Positions 21,835 through 34,333 of a stretch of DNA of 64,000 nucleotides are shown here, piece by piece. This DNA is from Fragilaria crotonensis. Its lineage: Eukaryota > Bacillariophyta > Fragilariophyceae > Fragilariales > Fragilariaceae. Under the pieces are notes generated by a model that saw nothing but the letters and a program-made list of their open reading frames with translations, did not search any database and was not told the origin of the DNA. Within the stretch, counting starts at the first letter, position 1. Each line of letters begins with the position of its first letter. Both the position numbers and the translations under genes were made by a program. Location: the NCBI GenBank assembly GCA_022925895.1, contig JAKSYS010000220.1, forward strand, positions 1-64,000, read 5' to 3'.

Positions 21835-22272
21835 TTTTGATGACGGTGATGAGTGATTGAGATGAGTCTTGTAGTTCGAGTATAGGGGATAGGGGGACAA
21901 TGATGAAGGTGCCGGCTGGTTTGTTGGTGACAAAATGTGAAGGCGTACAACCCTACGCACGGTCAGTACTAGAGGCCGAAATACAGTGCGTGCTTGAGGC
22001 GTATCCGGAATTCCCGATGCAGAGAAAGTTGAACTCGATAGATCGCGATCCTTGTTTTTGCGCCAGTTGCCAGTATCAATCTGTCGTAGAGATCCTGAAA
22101 TCATTCCACTGGTACTAAGGTTACACGCAGGGAATGTCCATGTCCTATGAATGCAAGCAGTCTACGAATACTTGGAGTACAGTACAATGTATGTAAGACC
22201 TCCTTCTTAGCATTCACCTCGTCAACCAAACTGATCCGTAAACGTAACATCAAAGTCAAGTCTCAGTTCAAC
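21835..22272. promoter_or_regulatory. Shared head-to-head promoter region of two LHC genes
   Basis: The 438 bp between the start codons of the two LHC genes must contain both promoters and both 5' untranslated regions. I see no clear TATA box or named light-response element. An imperfect CTTGTAG/CTCGAG-like area and GTAC repeats near 22170-22190 are the only visible motifs. Shared regulation by light is an inference from the arrangement. Confidence 0.5.
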
Positions 22273-23276
22273 ATGAAGTTCCTCCTCGTCGCTGCTCTTG
22301 CTGGATCGGCTGCCGCCTTCAGCCCTGCTGCTTCTGTGAAGCAATCCTCCACTGTTGCCAACGCCTTTGCAAATGGCTTGGTCGGAGGTGAAGGCCCAGA
22401 GCCGATGCCTTTCACAAGTAAAGGTACTTCGGTCAACTTTGACCCAGTGGGTTTCGCCGAGGTAAGGATTTTGACTGCGTTAGTGCTGCATTAAGCGAGT
22501 TATTCTTGCCTCTTCCACACGACCTTGTCGCCTTTCATACTTTATATCGATGCTAACACCGCCGTCTTGATGCTCTTCGTTCGTATCCCCATGGTCGACC
22601 TATTTTTACTGTACTTATTGCTATACTTTCGAACTTCCCCACCCCCTCCCTCCATTACATCCATGAATTTCACACAACAATTATCAAATTCCCTATTTCT
22701 GCATAAACACACATACACATGCTTACGTAATCATCAACAACAACTACATTAATACAGCGCGCTCCCGAGTGGTTGCCATGGTTCCGCGAGGCCGAATTGA
22801 AGAATGGCCGTGCTGCCATGTTGGCCTGTGCTGGCTTTGTCTTGCCGGAGTTCATCCGCATCCCCGGCGAACAGTTTTCGTTCGAGGCCATCCCCCCGAG
22901 TGATTGACGCCCACGATGCCCTTCCGGAATCCATGATTCAAATCTTTGGATGGATCTCCTTCCTCGAGGCATGTTCCTTCCCTGCGTATGCCAACATGAA
23001 CGAATATGATCGCGAACCAGGTGATTTCTCATTTGATCCATTGGGACTTTACCCAACTGACCCGGAGAAGCAGAAGAACATGAAATTGAGCGAATTGAAG
23101 AACGGGTGAGTGTTAAATTATGCGTACGGATTTGTGAGGCCTACTGCGTTGGAGAATTTAGTCTTCCTAACCCTATCATCTCTCGTTCTGGACACAGGCG
23201 TCTTGCTATGATTGCCATCGGAGGTATGGTTGCTGGTGCCACCGTTACTGGACATGGATTCCCTTACTTTCCTTAA
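22273..23276 (+). CDS. Fucoxanthin-chlorophyll a/c-binding (LHC/FCP) protein 2, three exons, one frame break
   Basis: Exons 22273-22461, 22758-23105 and 23198-23276. The signal peptide ends [10 protein letters not shown]. Helix-1 box [18 protein letters not shown] and [13 protein letters not shown] lie in exon 2. The helix-3 box [16 protein letters not shown] spans the last intron, and the end is GHGFPYFP. In exon 2 the frame changes within a run of six C at 22892-22897: FEAI is followed by a premature stop, while [12 protein letters not shown] continues in the next frame. With five C the gene would be open throughout. Either a sequencing error or a very recent mutation is likely, since everything else is conserved. 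Confidence 0.85.
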
Positions 23277-23539
23277 AGACGAGGTGCACGCCTCACTATT
23301 CAGCCACGGTGAACAAATACTGCAAGAATTGTAGGCAAGAAACAAGGATTTGCATAGGACACTTTGGATGCTTGGGTCATTGTCGACGTTCGAGTGGACA
23401 GCGTTGATACGATGGAGAACTTTAGACGTGGTACTAAGCTAATTACTCCTTGTATTGATACCACAACGTCTACCGGCCTATTTCAAGAGGGAATCAGTCT
23501 CTAATCTTTTCAACCGAACACCCTCCTACTACTTTGCTG

Positions 23540-26500
23540 TTAGTCGTCCGCGTCACCGCCAAAGGCACTCCTCATTTTCTTCCGCAACTTCTTCGACTTC
23601 AGTTTCGCGGCCAGTTTTGCTTCTTCAAGCCGTCGCACGACGATAGCCTCCGGTCGCCCCCCTGCAGCCATGGTACTGGCGATGCACGCCTCGAAACTCT
23701 TTACCGCTTCACTAAATTGGCGAACAGCACTTTGGGCCGATCCGAGACGAAAATATCCCTTTGCTTCCAGTTCCGCAGCCGCCACGAAGGTGGATTCGGG
23801 CTCTTCCCTGCCGATATCTGAGGCGGAACTGGCAACAGTAAACACTTTCCCTCTCTCCGTAGTAAAGGGGCGGAGCTCGTGCAGGGCAGTCTCCGCCATC
23901 GAGATGGCCACTCTGGGTTCAGGTTCCGGTAACTTCAACAAAACCATGGATAGATTGAGTCGCGTAGACACGAGCAATTTCAACATTGGCGTCCATTCCA
24001 GTCTCGGATCCCTGTCCCAGCCCGTCACTAGCAAGTCCAAGTTGTCACAAGGGAATTTCATGTACACGACCGCACAATATCGAATCGCTTGGTCATATCG
24101 GCGGGCCGCCAGGTTCAAAAGGCCAGCTTGCAGTGCCGTATTACCAGAGTCCTTCAATGTAGTAACGGTATCCTGAAGTAGCTTGAAAGCGCGTTCAGTT
24201 TATCCACAGGCGCCTCTCCAACTTCAGATGAGGCAAACGAAGATCTGGATTGAACGGAGTTCACTTCTGACTTATCCGGGGTTACGATTTGGATGCTGTC
24301 CGGCATTGAGAGGCCGCTGTCCCCGTTTAAGAGAATCCTTGGTATTGACACTTCGTCAACGTCCACTCTATCTAGCTTCCTCTTGTTAGGTGGTGCGCAT
24401 TCAGGGTCGACGTTCACCATTTTAGTTAACGTATCAACCGGGCTTGCATCCTCAGGGAGAACATAGTTTCGTCTGTAAAATTCCCCATAGTCTTCGATAT
24501 TCAAATTCAGTGAGCAGCTTTGGGGTTGTTAGTCATCTCTGGATCATAGGGCAACCAATCGCTTGGTGACATTGGAATAAGGTCAGCAGGATGTGCGTAA
24601 TCAGCGTGTTCTCCTTGCAGAGAATCGCGTTTCGCAAGAGCCATGCAATGCGGCCTCGCCTCCAGCTGCCACGGAACATCTGGATTCGATACGAGGCCTC
24701 TCTCGTGAGCCTGATGCTGCAAACAGATCAAGCTTATGCGCCGCTTGAGGTCATCGAAATTGCTTTTAACAGGATCGTCTTCGTCTCCTTGGCGCGCCAG
24801 AATGCAAGAATAAAGGTTGCGACGGAGAACCTCAGGTAAACTCTGGAGGTCGTTCCCTATGTATTCGCCTCTCGTGCCAATCACTCCATGTTGCCGAAGG
24901 AAGAGTATTTGGTTCCCACCGAACATTCCCCGGTCGTATATTTCAGACGATGGTGGGATCTGATCAGGCATCACGCTGACGTCTTCTTCGTCATCCCCAG
25001 TAGTCAACCTCAACAAATTCTCTCTGCAGTACTCCCATCTACTTACCAGCGGGCTTCGATTGTATCGCTTTGTGTGATGGTAAAACGTAGATCGCCCCTG
25101 AATGACGCACGGCAACGTTTAGAAAAAAGTAGCTAACTCAGCAGGCATAGAAAACGATATGCATCACCAATTACTTACCAGCGGAGAATCATCAAGGTCT
25201 CGATCTACTGGTATCGTCGCCCTCCACAGCTTTGCAGTTGAATCGATGCCATAGGTGACAAAGAGAGGAAGGGACGGGTGTGGTATGACACCATTGCAGG
25301 TGGTGGAATCCGCACAGAGGAAGGAAACGACCGATCCGCTTGATTTTTCGAAGATCCAACCATGTCCTGAATCAGATCCCGTACAAATGTACTCATCGGA
25401 GGGGCCGGCATACTTGGCATTCTTCAACGACAGAAGTTAGGAAATCTGAATCACATCTGGTCTTCAGGATTTTCGAATGGTGGTACTTACTTTCAGAAAT
25501 GTGTATCGATTGAGATGACCCCCGTACGCACACAATTCTGGCTGGCATGTTCCTCTCTCTTTCGTTTCTTTCGCAAGTTCCAACATTTCGTCTACCGAAG
25601 GGCCTGAAGCACAAGCAGCACTAGGGCAGATTGGAAAGGTGTATATTTGGTCATTCTCGTACGATACCAGCAACTCCTTTTTATTCTTCGATAAATCAAT
25701 GCCACTGACTGAGACCTGTGCATCCGCTGATAAGCCACGTGGACGGTATAGTTGGACCACCTTGTTCAATGGCCCGCCATCAGAAGTCATGCGAAGATCG
25801 TAAAGGGCAACATTGGCCGAAGCCCCGCCCGCTGACATAATAAAATGAAGAAGGCTTGTTAGGGGAATGATGCTGAAGGGAAAGGACAACACTATCAAAC
25901 CTTACCAAAGACATAAGCGGATATGTCTGAATCTTTTGACCATATAGCACATGTCTTGCAAGTCTTTCTGGAATTGGAAAGCATCGATCGCATCTGTTGT
26001 TCTCGAGGATTGACTCGAATGTCAAATCGAAGCAGCCCACGGTCACTGCACAGGAGCCCAGAATGCGTGTCAACAAAGTGGTGCGAGAAACACATTCTTT
26101 GCATTCTGTACGAATAGTCGATTTGAGAGTTATCTGCGTACTCAGGTGAGATGATAATGGTGGAAGACCCCGAAACAAGATCAGAGCATCGGAGATAGCC
26201 GTCGGCACCGCACGTTACAACTTTGCCAGGCTCGTGATCCAAAGGCGTTACGTGAAACACGTTGCCAAAATGTCTTGTCTGCAGTGTGGCCAGATGAATT
26301 ACACTTCCACTGATAGGAGCGGTTGATTTTGCATGGAATTCTTTCCACATATCAGCAGGTGATTCCTTTTGGATCTCAGACGAGAACGGGCAGATAGTGT
26401 CCTTTCCTCCAGGAAGAGGGCTGCTTGTACCCATGGCATGGCGAACGTCCCAGAATTTCACCAGTCGGTCATCACCCGAGGTGATGAGCTGCGTTGGACA

Positions 26501-27187
26501 CTCATCTGAAAACACAGGACTAGCATTATCTCCACTCTGGTCGCAGAGTGAAAGACGCCATGGGCTGGTCAACCATGACGCAGTGTTTATACATCCGCCA
26601 TGACGAAGAGACGGCACGAAACGATCGATTCTTGCAGGACCGTAATCAGGCTCTTCGTCCTCACTTTGTTCACCGTCGGAATCCATCCAGCCAACAAGCC
26701 GTTGCGCGAATTCACGCGGCCTGTCCTCGAGAGCCGTGGCTTCCTCTTCTTCCAGCATTCTTTGCCTGCTTTCGTCAACCGAATGCGAATCAACGTCGAT
26801 ATTGTCATTTTCTCCTTCGTCAATTTCATCTGCGTGATTACCATCATTGTCAGCGTCATCATCCATTTCATCTTGCTCGCGATCTTCTAGGTGTTGATCA
26901 TGATCACGGTCACTACCTTCTTCGTCGTCACCTGCCGCCGAAGAACTACTGCTACAGTAGCTCGAGGATTCCCGAGCCATAAACACCGTCGCAGGCGTAC
27001 CTGGACCAACTGAAAGGATCATATTTTGCATGCGAGTCGGATTCCAAGCGATTTTGCTGGCTAGCCGCGTCGTGGTTACACTTTTATTCTTGAAGGAACA
27101 CATTCCTAGCTGTTGCCTGGCGAACAGAATATCAGGAATGGTAGCACAACGCGGTGGGTGGCGATAGGATGCAACGATAGAGTCCAT
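23540..27187 (-). CDS. WD40-repeat protein with C-terminal TPR-like region (DCAF8/WDTC1-like), four exons
   Basis: Exons 27187-25906, 25831-25491, 25421-25179 and 25097-23540, with in-phase GT-AG junctions. WD40 signatures include QLITSGDDRLVKFWDVRHAM, VTCGADGYLRCSDL, NVALYDLRM and FVTYGIDSTAKLWRATI. An acidic insert (about residues 85-180) splits the first blades. After the propeller a helical region with SDWLPYDPEMTNN is followed by a TPR-like part (GNTALQAGLLNLAARRYDQAI). Such proteins are typically substrate receptors of CUL4-DDB1 ubiquitin ligases; DCAF8 and WDTC1 are the closest architectures I can name. The last exon needs two frame changes, near 24505 and near 24195 where one G seems missing. 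A second small gene for the 3' part is possible but less likely. Confidence 0.72.
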
Positions 27188-28945
27188 GATAGCCCAGTTG
27201 ACAACACTTGCTGCTGAACGCTTCTACAGAGTGTGTATCAATGAACCTGGACTGAAACGGAGGAGCGACGATTCTTTTCCGTAGGGATGCGGTAAATTTT
27301 TTTGTATACACGTGCTATATCTGAAGAACAGAAAGGTTCGACGAGGGAATCACAAGATTTTCGGACGGAATCGTGCTGCCGAATTTCATTGATAACATTC
27401 ATTCACGTGGAAGTATATGTTGGATCGGGATGTCACCCCTCCATCGTGCTTGATCGCTTGATCCGTGATCCGTGACGTCGTTGTACACGGTACCAATGAT
27501 AACCCGAATATCTGGGTTGTATGTCATGCTATACTGTCAACGAGAGAGTTGAGTACAGTACCAGGTACTATCGTCCAGCGTCCATCGTCCCCACCTTGCT
27601 CATGTTTTCGAAACGTGCACTGGTGCTACATCTAACTAGCAATATATGCAATTACATGCAAAACTCTAATATGTTTCCATATCAGTACAGTTCAAGGACA
27701 TTTAATACTTCACAACAAGACTCATAACACTGATACATCTCTTTTCTTAAGTTGTGCCTTTCGTTGCACTTTGCTCAGTTAGCGTGAGCCCAATTAACTC
27801 CATCCCTTTGCCTTGCTTTAATCCAAGTTTCTTTGTGATTGAAATCAAAGCGCTTTGTTGCTATCACACGTCAAAGGTGGCAATGACTCAACCAAAAACT
27901 GTGATGGGCTTCCAACTTCTTCTCGCTTCCTCCCATTCAACGTATTGCTTGATGTGATGCATCATTACCTTGTATCTTTGTTCCTCATCGGTTGATTCCT
28001 TGCAATTAGATTCATCAATCCAACACTGTTCCCAAAATACTTGACTTTTGGTTATCAAGATAAATTGGCTGGTGAGATTTTATCCATCATGCTGACTTGA
28101 AATTTCTTGAGGTGCTCGTTCCATGAGAGATTGCATTACTACTAAACTTACCAAGCTCAACAGTCTGAGTTTGTTGTAGAATCTCACATGGCCACCAGTG
28201 TCTTGAGTAGTGTGTTTTTGTTTACCACAATTGTTTGAGACTAGCAACCATGTGCCACCTGCAGGGTACAAGGCATAATACCAAAAGTTAAAATATAGGA
28301 TGGAGCTTTGCGTCTTGGCTTGTGCCCCTCCAAAAGGTTGTGGAATCCCTTTCTGCATTAATATGTGCTGGTTCAGTTGTTGACAAGCCTCCATACATCA
28401 ACACTAGTACTCCCAGGTCCATTTAATCATTTGTATGATGGCATTTTGGTTGTAGCTACTAGTATGCCACCACACAAAAAACATGGCTTGTACTCAGAGC
28501 ATGGAGGTGTCTAATGCTGCAAAAAGATTATTGAGGTCCCTTCTCCCTTCCCTTGACAACATTTCTCCAGCCATTCTGTTCTTCACTTGCCAACTACAAA
28601 ATGTGTATGTGTGCAATGTGATGCCCGTTTTAATACAAAGTTTGCATGCTCTCAGAGAAACGGTACAATATTACCGGCTGCTGTCGCTACTGTATTTTAG
28701 TCTCCGGTATGCCAGTCCTGGGTCTTGTCTTCGAAATTCGAAACTCTGTTCGAAACATGAGAGTAGAACCCCTATCCCTACTGCGTTGAAACATGCTCGC
28801 TGAACGAAATGTTCGGGTCAAAAACAGTAATTCCCATATTCTAGACTACTCGGAGAGTTCAAGACAACCGACAGTAGACATTTATTGAAGCCACCGCCTT
28901 CGTCTCCCGCTCACCCTCTCTCACACCCACTGGCAAACCCTCAAC
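27188..28945. other. Gene-free stretch
   Basis: About 1.76 kb without a recognisable gene, RNA or repeat. Short open frames on both strands lack family features. Two divergent promoters should lie here, at the WD40 side and the CHMP4 side. A CT-rich segment just before 28946 (CTCACCCTCTCTCACACCC) is a plausible initiator region for CHMP4. Confidence 0.5.
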
Positions 28946-29853
28946 ATGAACTGGTTTGGAAAGAAGAAGGAGACAAAGCCATCAACGGTCTCGGCAACCT
29001 CATCTCGACCTGCAACTGATCCCCAATCGACCATGGTCACCCTGCGTGAGAACATCCAAATGCAAGAAAAGAGGTATGTTCAATTTTTAATACTTGTATT
29101 CGAAGAATTGGTTTCTGTATTCGTGTGAAGGCACGATTCCGGAACGAAAATCGAAGCGTCCCCGACATTCGATTGGGATTGAACTCGCCGCGATACTGGG
29201 CGTCTCCTTCATATGAAAAGGCTACCCTGTTGTCTAACGTGATAGCCTCCATTTCTCAAGATAGTGTCTAACTTTCTTTCTTTCGTCTTGAAACCAACCA
29301 CGATACAGACAAGATCATATTATGAAAAAAATTGACGGTTGCGTGGCAGAAGCCAAGGCCAAGATGGCCAAAGGCGACAAGAAGGGCGCACTCTTCTCCA
29401 TGAAACGAAAGAAGCTGTACGAGGCTGAAATCGACAAGATTGAGAATGTGAAGATGACGCTCGAAACGCAAGTCATCAATCTAGAATCTGCTGCACAGAA
29501 TGCTGAAACCTTCAAGGCCATGCAGGCTGGAACAAACACCATGAAGAAGCTACGAAACGAAGTGGGTCTCGAACCAGTGGACAGTGTTATGGATGACATT
29601 AAAGAAGAGATGGACTTGGCCCAAGAAATCAATAATGCGATTGCTCAGCCGATCGACCCACTCATGTGCGACGACGACGAACTATTGGCGGAACTCAACG
29701 ACTTGGAGACTGCCGACTTGGAGGCGGAGTTGCTCAGACCTGCGCATGCCAGTCCTTTGTCGATGCCGCAAGCTCCCGCCTCGAAGCTTCCCTCTTGCCA
29801 AGTCGGAGGAAGATGAATTGAGACAGTTGGAAGCTGAATTGGCAGGAATGTAA
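28946..29853 (+). CDS. ESCRT-III subunit CHMP4/Snf7, two exons, one frame break near the end
   Basis: Exons 28946-29073 and 29309-29853 with a 235-bp intron. The N-terminus MNWFGKKKE is the membrane-inserting start typical of Snf7. Helices 1-2 include REQDHIMKKID-like sequence across the splice and KKGALFSMKRKKLYEAEIDK. DIKEEMDLAQEINNAIAQP and DDDELLAELNDLE follow. Snf7 polymerises on membranes for endosomal sorting, cytokinesis and repair. Near the end, a run of three C at 29790-29792 puts the frame off. With two C it would end SEEDELRQLEAELAGM, the acidic Alix/MIT-interacting tail expected of CHMP4. The uncorrected frame ends earlier in a non-family tail. Confidence 0.88.
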
Positions 29854-31223
29854 AACTGATTCTGGCCATGCATGTATTTACCGATTTTCCGCCCTGTTCA
29901 CGCTTCTTCATTTCCTGAAAATATCGTTCTTGGAATGTTATGCAATTGCTCTTCTCTATTAGATCGTCAACTATAAGTACCCCGTGCGCCTTTTCGAATG
30001 ACTTGGCAGTCAATTTGCATGAGACATGACGACATGACTTGTAGTCCGAGTACAACTACTTCGGGATGTGAATGTGGATCAACCTATAAAACACTCGTTC
30101 TCTTCCCGTTTTTGAGGTGTCCCACCTTTACACTTAACGGGTGTGATCAAGTCGGATGGCATCTCTCCAACCACCGGATGATAGCAAACAGCATGGTCAT
30201 GAAGTGTCTCCAGTCTGCACGGGAGACACACGTCTCGATTCTGGAAATCGATGCCACTCGTGATACCGGCAAAATGTGCTATTCACATACTACTGTACTG
30301 TACATAGTACATACAACAGCGTACAGTGTATGTCGTACCGTTTACTGTTCTCGAGCTCCGAGCACATATGCTACGTATTCAGGTATGAATATGCATATTC
30401 ATACATGCATTGAGAACTGCGAGTACTTTGTACTCGTACCAGGTGATGTACTGAGTACTTAACGATACTGTACCGGAGGACATGCATAGTACTGTACATG
30501 ACTCTTACATGACATGCCAGTACTGGTACTGGGAATCGCCTTTGAGCTTTGAGCTGTGGACAGTGCTACAGTACACTCTACACTGTACCATTATCTCTGC
30601 TCAATGGCTGGTGAGCATGTGAATTTGGGGCCCCTCGCCCCAGCAGTGGCGGCTCCCAGAAGGTCCTGTGCCGCCTGCATCGTACAGTGTGAGGCCGCAG
30701 AACGTCAACAGTGTTTGTTGCCTGTCGATAGGCGGCACTTCAACTGCCAACACATCAGTCACACGGTTGATCTCATCATTGTAACTCATACAATCTACCG
30801 GTAGTACTCGAGTATCCATCAACACAACGGCAGTTCACTCCCATTCCCACCCTTCGCCTGCCACCTCAACACTAACTTGTTCCTCTTGACTGGCCTTGCA
30901 GGACAAATTGAGAACGAAGGACACAGTAGTACAAGGAACCATCTTACCATATGGTACGTTCAATTGCGCCCTCCTCAGCTCCGTCCTGCCAAGTGGGTTG
31001 CTTTAAATGTCTTTCGTCGTTCACCTCCTGTGCATGGTGATGGGGTCAATTCTTTGCTCTCATGTCGTGTACACCGTCTTCTAACACGGCTATCGTTTGC
31101 CTTCTACCTTTCAATTTCCTCCCTTCGCACAATGTACATACCACTCGTTCGCATACGCCCTCCTGACACAACAACAACAACAACAACATTAGTTACCATT
31201 ATCCTTATTACGCGCTGCGACAG
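29854..31223. other. GTAC-palindrome-rich intergenic DNA, upstream of Lsm4
   Basis: About 1.37 kb, especially 30280-30560, is packed with GTAC, GTACTG and CATGCAT palindromes. The missing first exon of the Lsm4 gene must lie toward the right part, but I could not place it. No other gene is supported. Confidence 0.5.
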
Positions 31224-31714
31224 GCTCACCACTGTTGGTGGAACTCAAATCGGGCGAGACCTACAATGGACGTCTCGTGTCATGTGATGCTTGGATGAAT
31301 ATGAATTTGCGCGACGTTGTTTGCACCAGCCGCGACGGAGACAGATTTTGGAAACTTGCAACCTGTTATATCCGCGGGTCGGCCGTCAAGTACTTGAGAT
31401 TGCCACCAGATCTATTGGAAAAGGCAGCGGCGGAAGCCGATGATCAGCAGCAACAGTACAACAACAGCAGCGGTGGTGGAAGAGGTCGAGGTCGAGGAAG
31501 GGGAGGAGGGGGGCGTAGTGGAGGGACTCCAAATGGAGGTAGAGGGCGAAGTGCTAGTGGTGGGAGAGGTGGCGGAAGAGGACGCGATGGAGGAAGAGGC
31601 CGTGATGGAGGACGAGAAGGAGGGAGAGGCCGCGATGGAGTCAGTGGTGGACGAGAAGGTGGGAGAGGTCGAGGAAGGGGCAGAGGGCGAGGACCTCCAA
31701 CTAGCGATAGCTAA
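31224..31714 (+). CDS. LSM4: U6 snRNA-associated Sm-like protein Lsm4 (first exon unresolved)
   Basis: After a splice acceptor (GCGACAG at 31217-31223) the frame reads [38 protein letters not shown] and [14 protein letters not shown] follow; these are the Sm1 and Sm2 motifs in the exact Lsm4 form. A tail of RGRGRG and GGRGRD repeats completes the protein, as in animal and plant Lsm4. Lsm4 belongs to the Lsm1-7 ring (mRNA decay) and the Lsm2-8 ring (U6 snRNP). The expected N-terminal helix (M-x-PLSLL-like) is not in this exon, and I could not find a convincing first exon upstream. The Gly-Arg tail produces long antisense shadow frames. Confidence 0.9.
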
Positions 31715-31915
31715 CTTATGTGAATACAAACAAACAAAGAGGATTATTGAATTATCATCGTGTGACCAGATCTGTAGCTGTTGTCTAGGAGATCGTCACC
31801 ATACCACTGTCAACATTAGTATTCATCGTTTCGCGCAATCCAAAACCTAGATTAAATATGTAGGACAAAGAGCCAACGCAATCAACAACGCATGATACGT
31901 CCAATTCTCAACTTA

Positions 31916-33766
31916 TTAAAAATCATCAATGTGTCTTCGGCTGCTCTTGGACCTCGTCGACTTGGATCGCGTGGAGGGTGGCTCGTAGGTGCCACCACCC
32001 GTGCGTTCCTTGCGGCTCGACGATCGTCGGGACGCGCTCTTGGATCTGCTGCCACTGCCACTACCCGCGCGAGACTTGGAGCGCGTCGCACGTGAGCTGG
32101 ATCGAAAGACACCGTCTCCATCGGGCTGGCGAGACGAATCCAGCAGTCTACGAGATCTTCCGGACGACCGCTCGCGGTGACGCGAACGACGAGCCACGGC
32201 AAAGGCCAAGAAGGTGGCGACAAAGACAATAAAGGCAAACGAGACGAAGACGTTGGACAGCATGCGGGTCCAGCGCGATTCGTCGGCACCGGCGGCGGAG
32301 GCGAGCTCTTGAGCGGTGGCAGTTCCAACTGTGTAGAACTCTGAGAGCGTCTCGCCAAAGACGACGCCACCGTAGGTGACTGAGAGGATTGTGCCCTGCG
32401 CGTGACCGAGCGAGATGCAGTCAGCATCGCAAGTGTAGGAGTTGTGGGAGTAGAACTTCCAGCACTGATTGATGAGATCATCGTCATCGGTACCGTAGTC
32501 ACCGATGAAGTAACCATCTTGGTATGTTGGATAGTCAACACATGAGGTGCAATACTTGTAGGATTCATAGACGTCGTTGAGTTGAGTGAAGGTGTACTCC
32601 TGAGTGTCCGACCACCACGTATACATATCACCGTCATAGTTATACGCATCTCCATTTCCATTTCCATTCTCGCCGTTCTTGTCTTGTGAGGAGAGAGCCA
32701 TGGAAGTGGTGAGGCCAAAGCTATCATATGTGACGCCCAGGTTGTCATTGGGCGTTAAGCAATAGGCATCGGTGTAGAGAGCCATTTCAAATCTCGCCTC
32801 CGCTTTTGGGGCAACGGCGGCATAGATGGCTTGCCCATCTGAGCTGTAACCAACTTGGAAGCACTCGTATTTGGTCATGTAAGACAAGCCTGCCAACGCC
32901 ACAACGTACTCGTATTCATCAATAGCCCAAAGATGCTTCGAAATCTGCTCAATATACTGATAGAACTCTTGCCTGTACACGCCAATAAGCTCCCAGTCAC
33001 TATCTGGATTGTGACAATCCAACACTCCACTTGGATTGCCACCAAAGTATTCGTCATAACCATTTCCAGAGTAGTTAGGGTCAACATACTGTTATGTTGA
33101 TGAGTTGAATGAGGGAGGAACCACGCCTTGAGTGAGTTTTCGTTTCGGCAGCGACGAGAGCGAGGACGCACAGAAGCAAACTTATGGCGTCAATAACAAG
33201 GAAAGAAAAGAAGTACTTACCGCAGCCCACATCATCCAACGGGAGCATCCCACAGTGTCTGCATCTTGATTTTGCTGATTATCACCGCTTTTGTGATTGT
33301 TGCTGACCTTCGGATGATCGCAATCTATGAATCCTCCCAACATACGGTACGCCTGCTGCCACTTATCATATTGCTGACTAGGATCGGCCAACCCCGCATT
33401 GCTGTAGGGATCATAGTTTGAATTCGAGTTCCAACCGGCACGACGAACCCATGGATGATCCTCTTGGGCTGCCTTGTCCCATTCTTCCTTGGACAATCGC
33501 TGCATGCTGGAGATATCAGGAGATATCGATGCAATCTTTTGGCGTGCCTTCTCTCGTCGAGTGCGCTGCCTCTCCATGCGAGCCTCGCGATCAAGCTCAA
33601 GCTTTTCAGGATCCAAATACTTTAGGTTTCGGCGAATGTCCTCGATCGTCATGTTGTTGTTGATGTTGTTGAAGTTGATTCGGTTCGCGTCCATACCGCC
33701 GGCTCCGACGGAAAATGGGGCGACCAACAAGACAGTCAATGTCACGATGGACTGGAGGAACATCAT
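31916..33766 (-). CDS. Secreted type I membrane protein of a diatom family, two exons
   Basis: Exons 33766-33221 and 33088-31916 with a 132-bp intron; the product is 572 residues. A signal peptide (IVTLTVLLVAPFSVGAGG) starts it. A charged helical segment follows (LDPEKLELDREARMERQRTR). The extracellular part has many Cys and Tyr (CHNPDSDWELIGVYRQEFYQ, YCTSCVDYPTYQDGY, CDADCISLGHAQG). One membrane helix (FVSFAFIVFVATFLAFAVA) precedes a cytoplasmic tail full of Arg and Ser (RSKSRAGSGSGSRSKSASRR). Proteins of this build are frequent in diatoms, but I know no function. Cell-surface or frustule-membrane location is inference. Confidence 0.78.
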
Positions 33767-34333
33767 CAGGTCCTACAACTGCAGCTACAATTGATCTGTA
33801 TTAAAGGAGCAACGGATGATGTAGGATGAGGTTTGGTAAGGGGATGTCGTATGCTACCTTTTTGTGCTCTGTACATACAATACCACTCGATTGGACCACA
33901 AAAGGTATGTACCAGTAGAACGACCGTGTCGTGTGGAGAGTTTATGGCGTTCAATTGCTTACACTCAGGACTCGCAGAATCTCCGCCAATGATTTCCTCA
34001 TATATGAAGACCAAGATATGATAACTGCTTTTCGATTGGCTTTTTTCCAGCGGCTATCGAAATACTTCATGATTGAGATAATGTTCTTTGTACAACCCTG
34101 TATACATTACTCTCGCCTTTCAACGGATAATCCATTCCTAAATATTCGTTTCTTCTAAGGATTTGACAAAATATATCGGGGAAGGTTTCTCGCAATAAAA
34201 AAGTAAGAGATGTCGGTAATTGTACGGTACTTGTACTACTGTAGTGTACTGGTCCAAGGTATTCACGCAAATAGCTGTACCTGGTATTGTACTTGTGGTA
34301 CTTGGACTTTGAGTACTTGCCATGTACCATGTA
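33767..34333. other. Intergenic DNA left of the Tc1/mariner-like element
   Basis: No gene is seen. It carries the promoter side of the type I membrane protein gene and GTAC-rich sequence near 34225-34330. The TA at 34332-34333 is the left target-site copy of the adjacent element. Confidence 0.5.

Noticed and set aside
27188-28945. Several short open frames
   Set aside because: No conserved motif or splice structure; AT-rich background frames.
30877-31223. First exon of Lsm4
   Set aside because: A possible donor after ATATG near 30954 gives the right phase, but the preceding codons do not resemble the Lsm4 N-terminus.
31412-31729. Antisense Ser/Thr-rich frame opposite Lsm4
   Set aside because: It is the complement of the Gly-Arg repeat tail.
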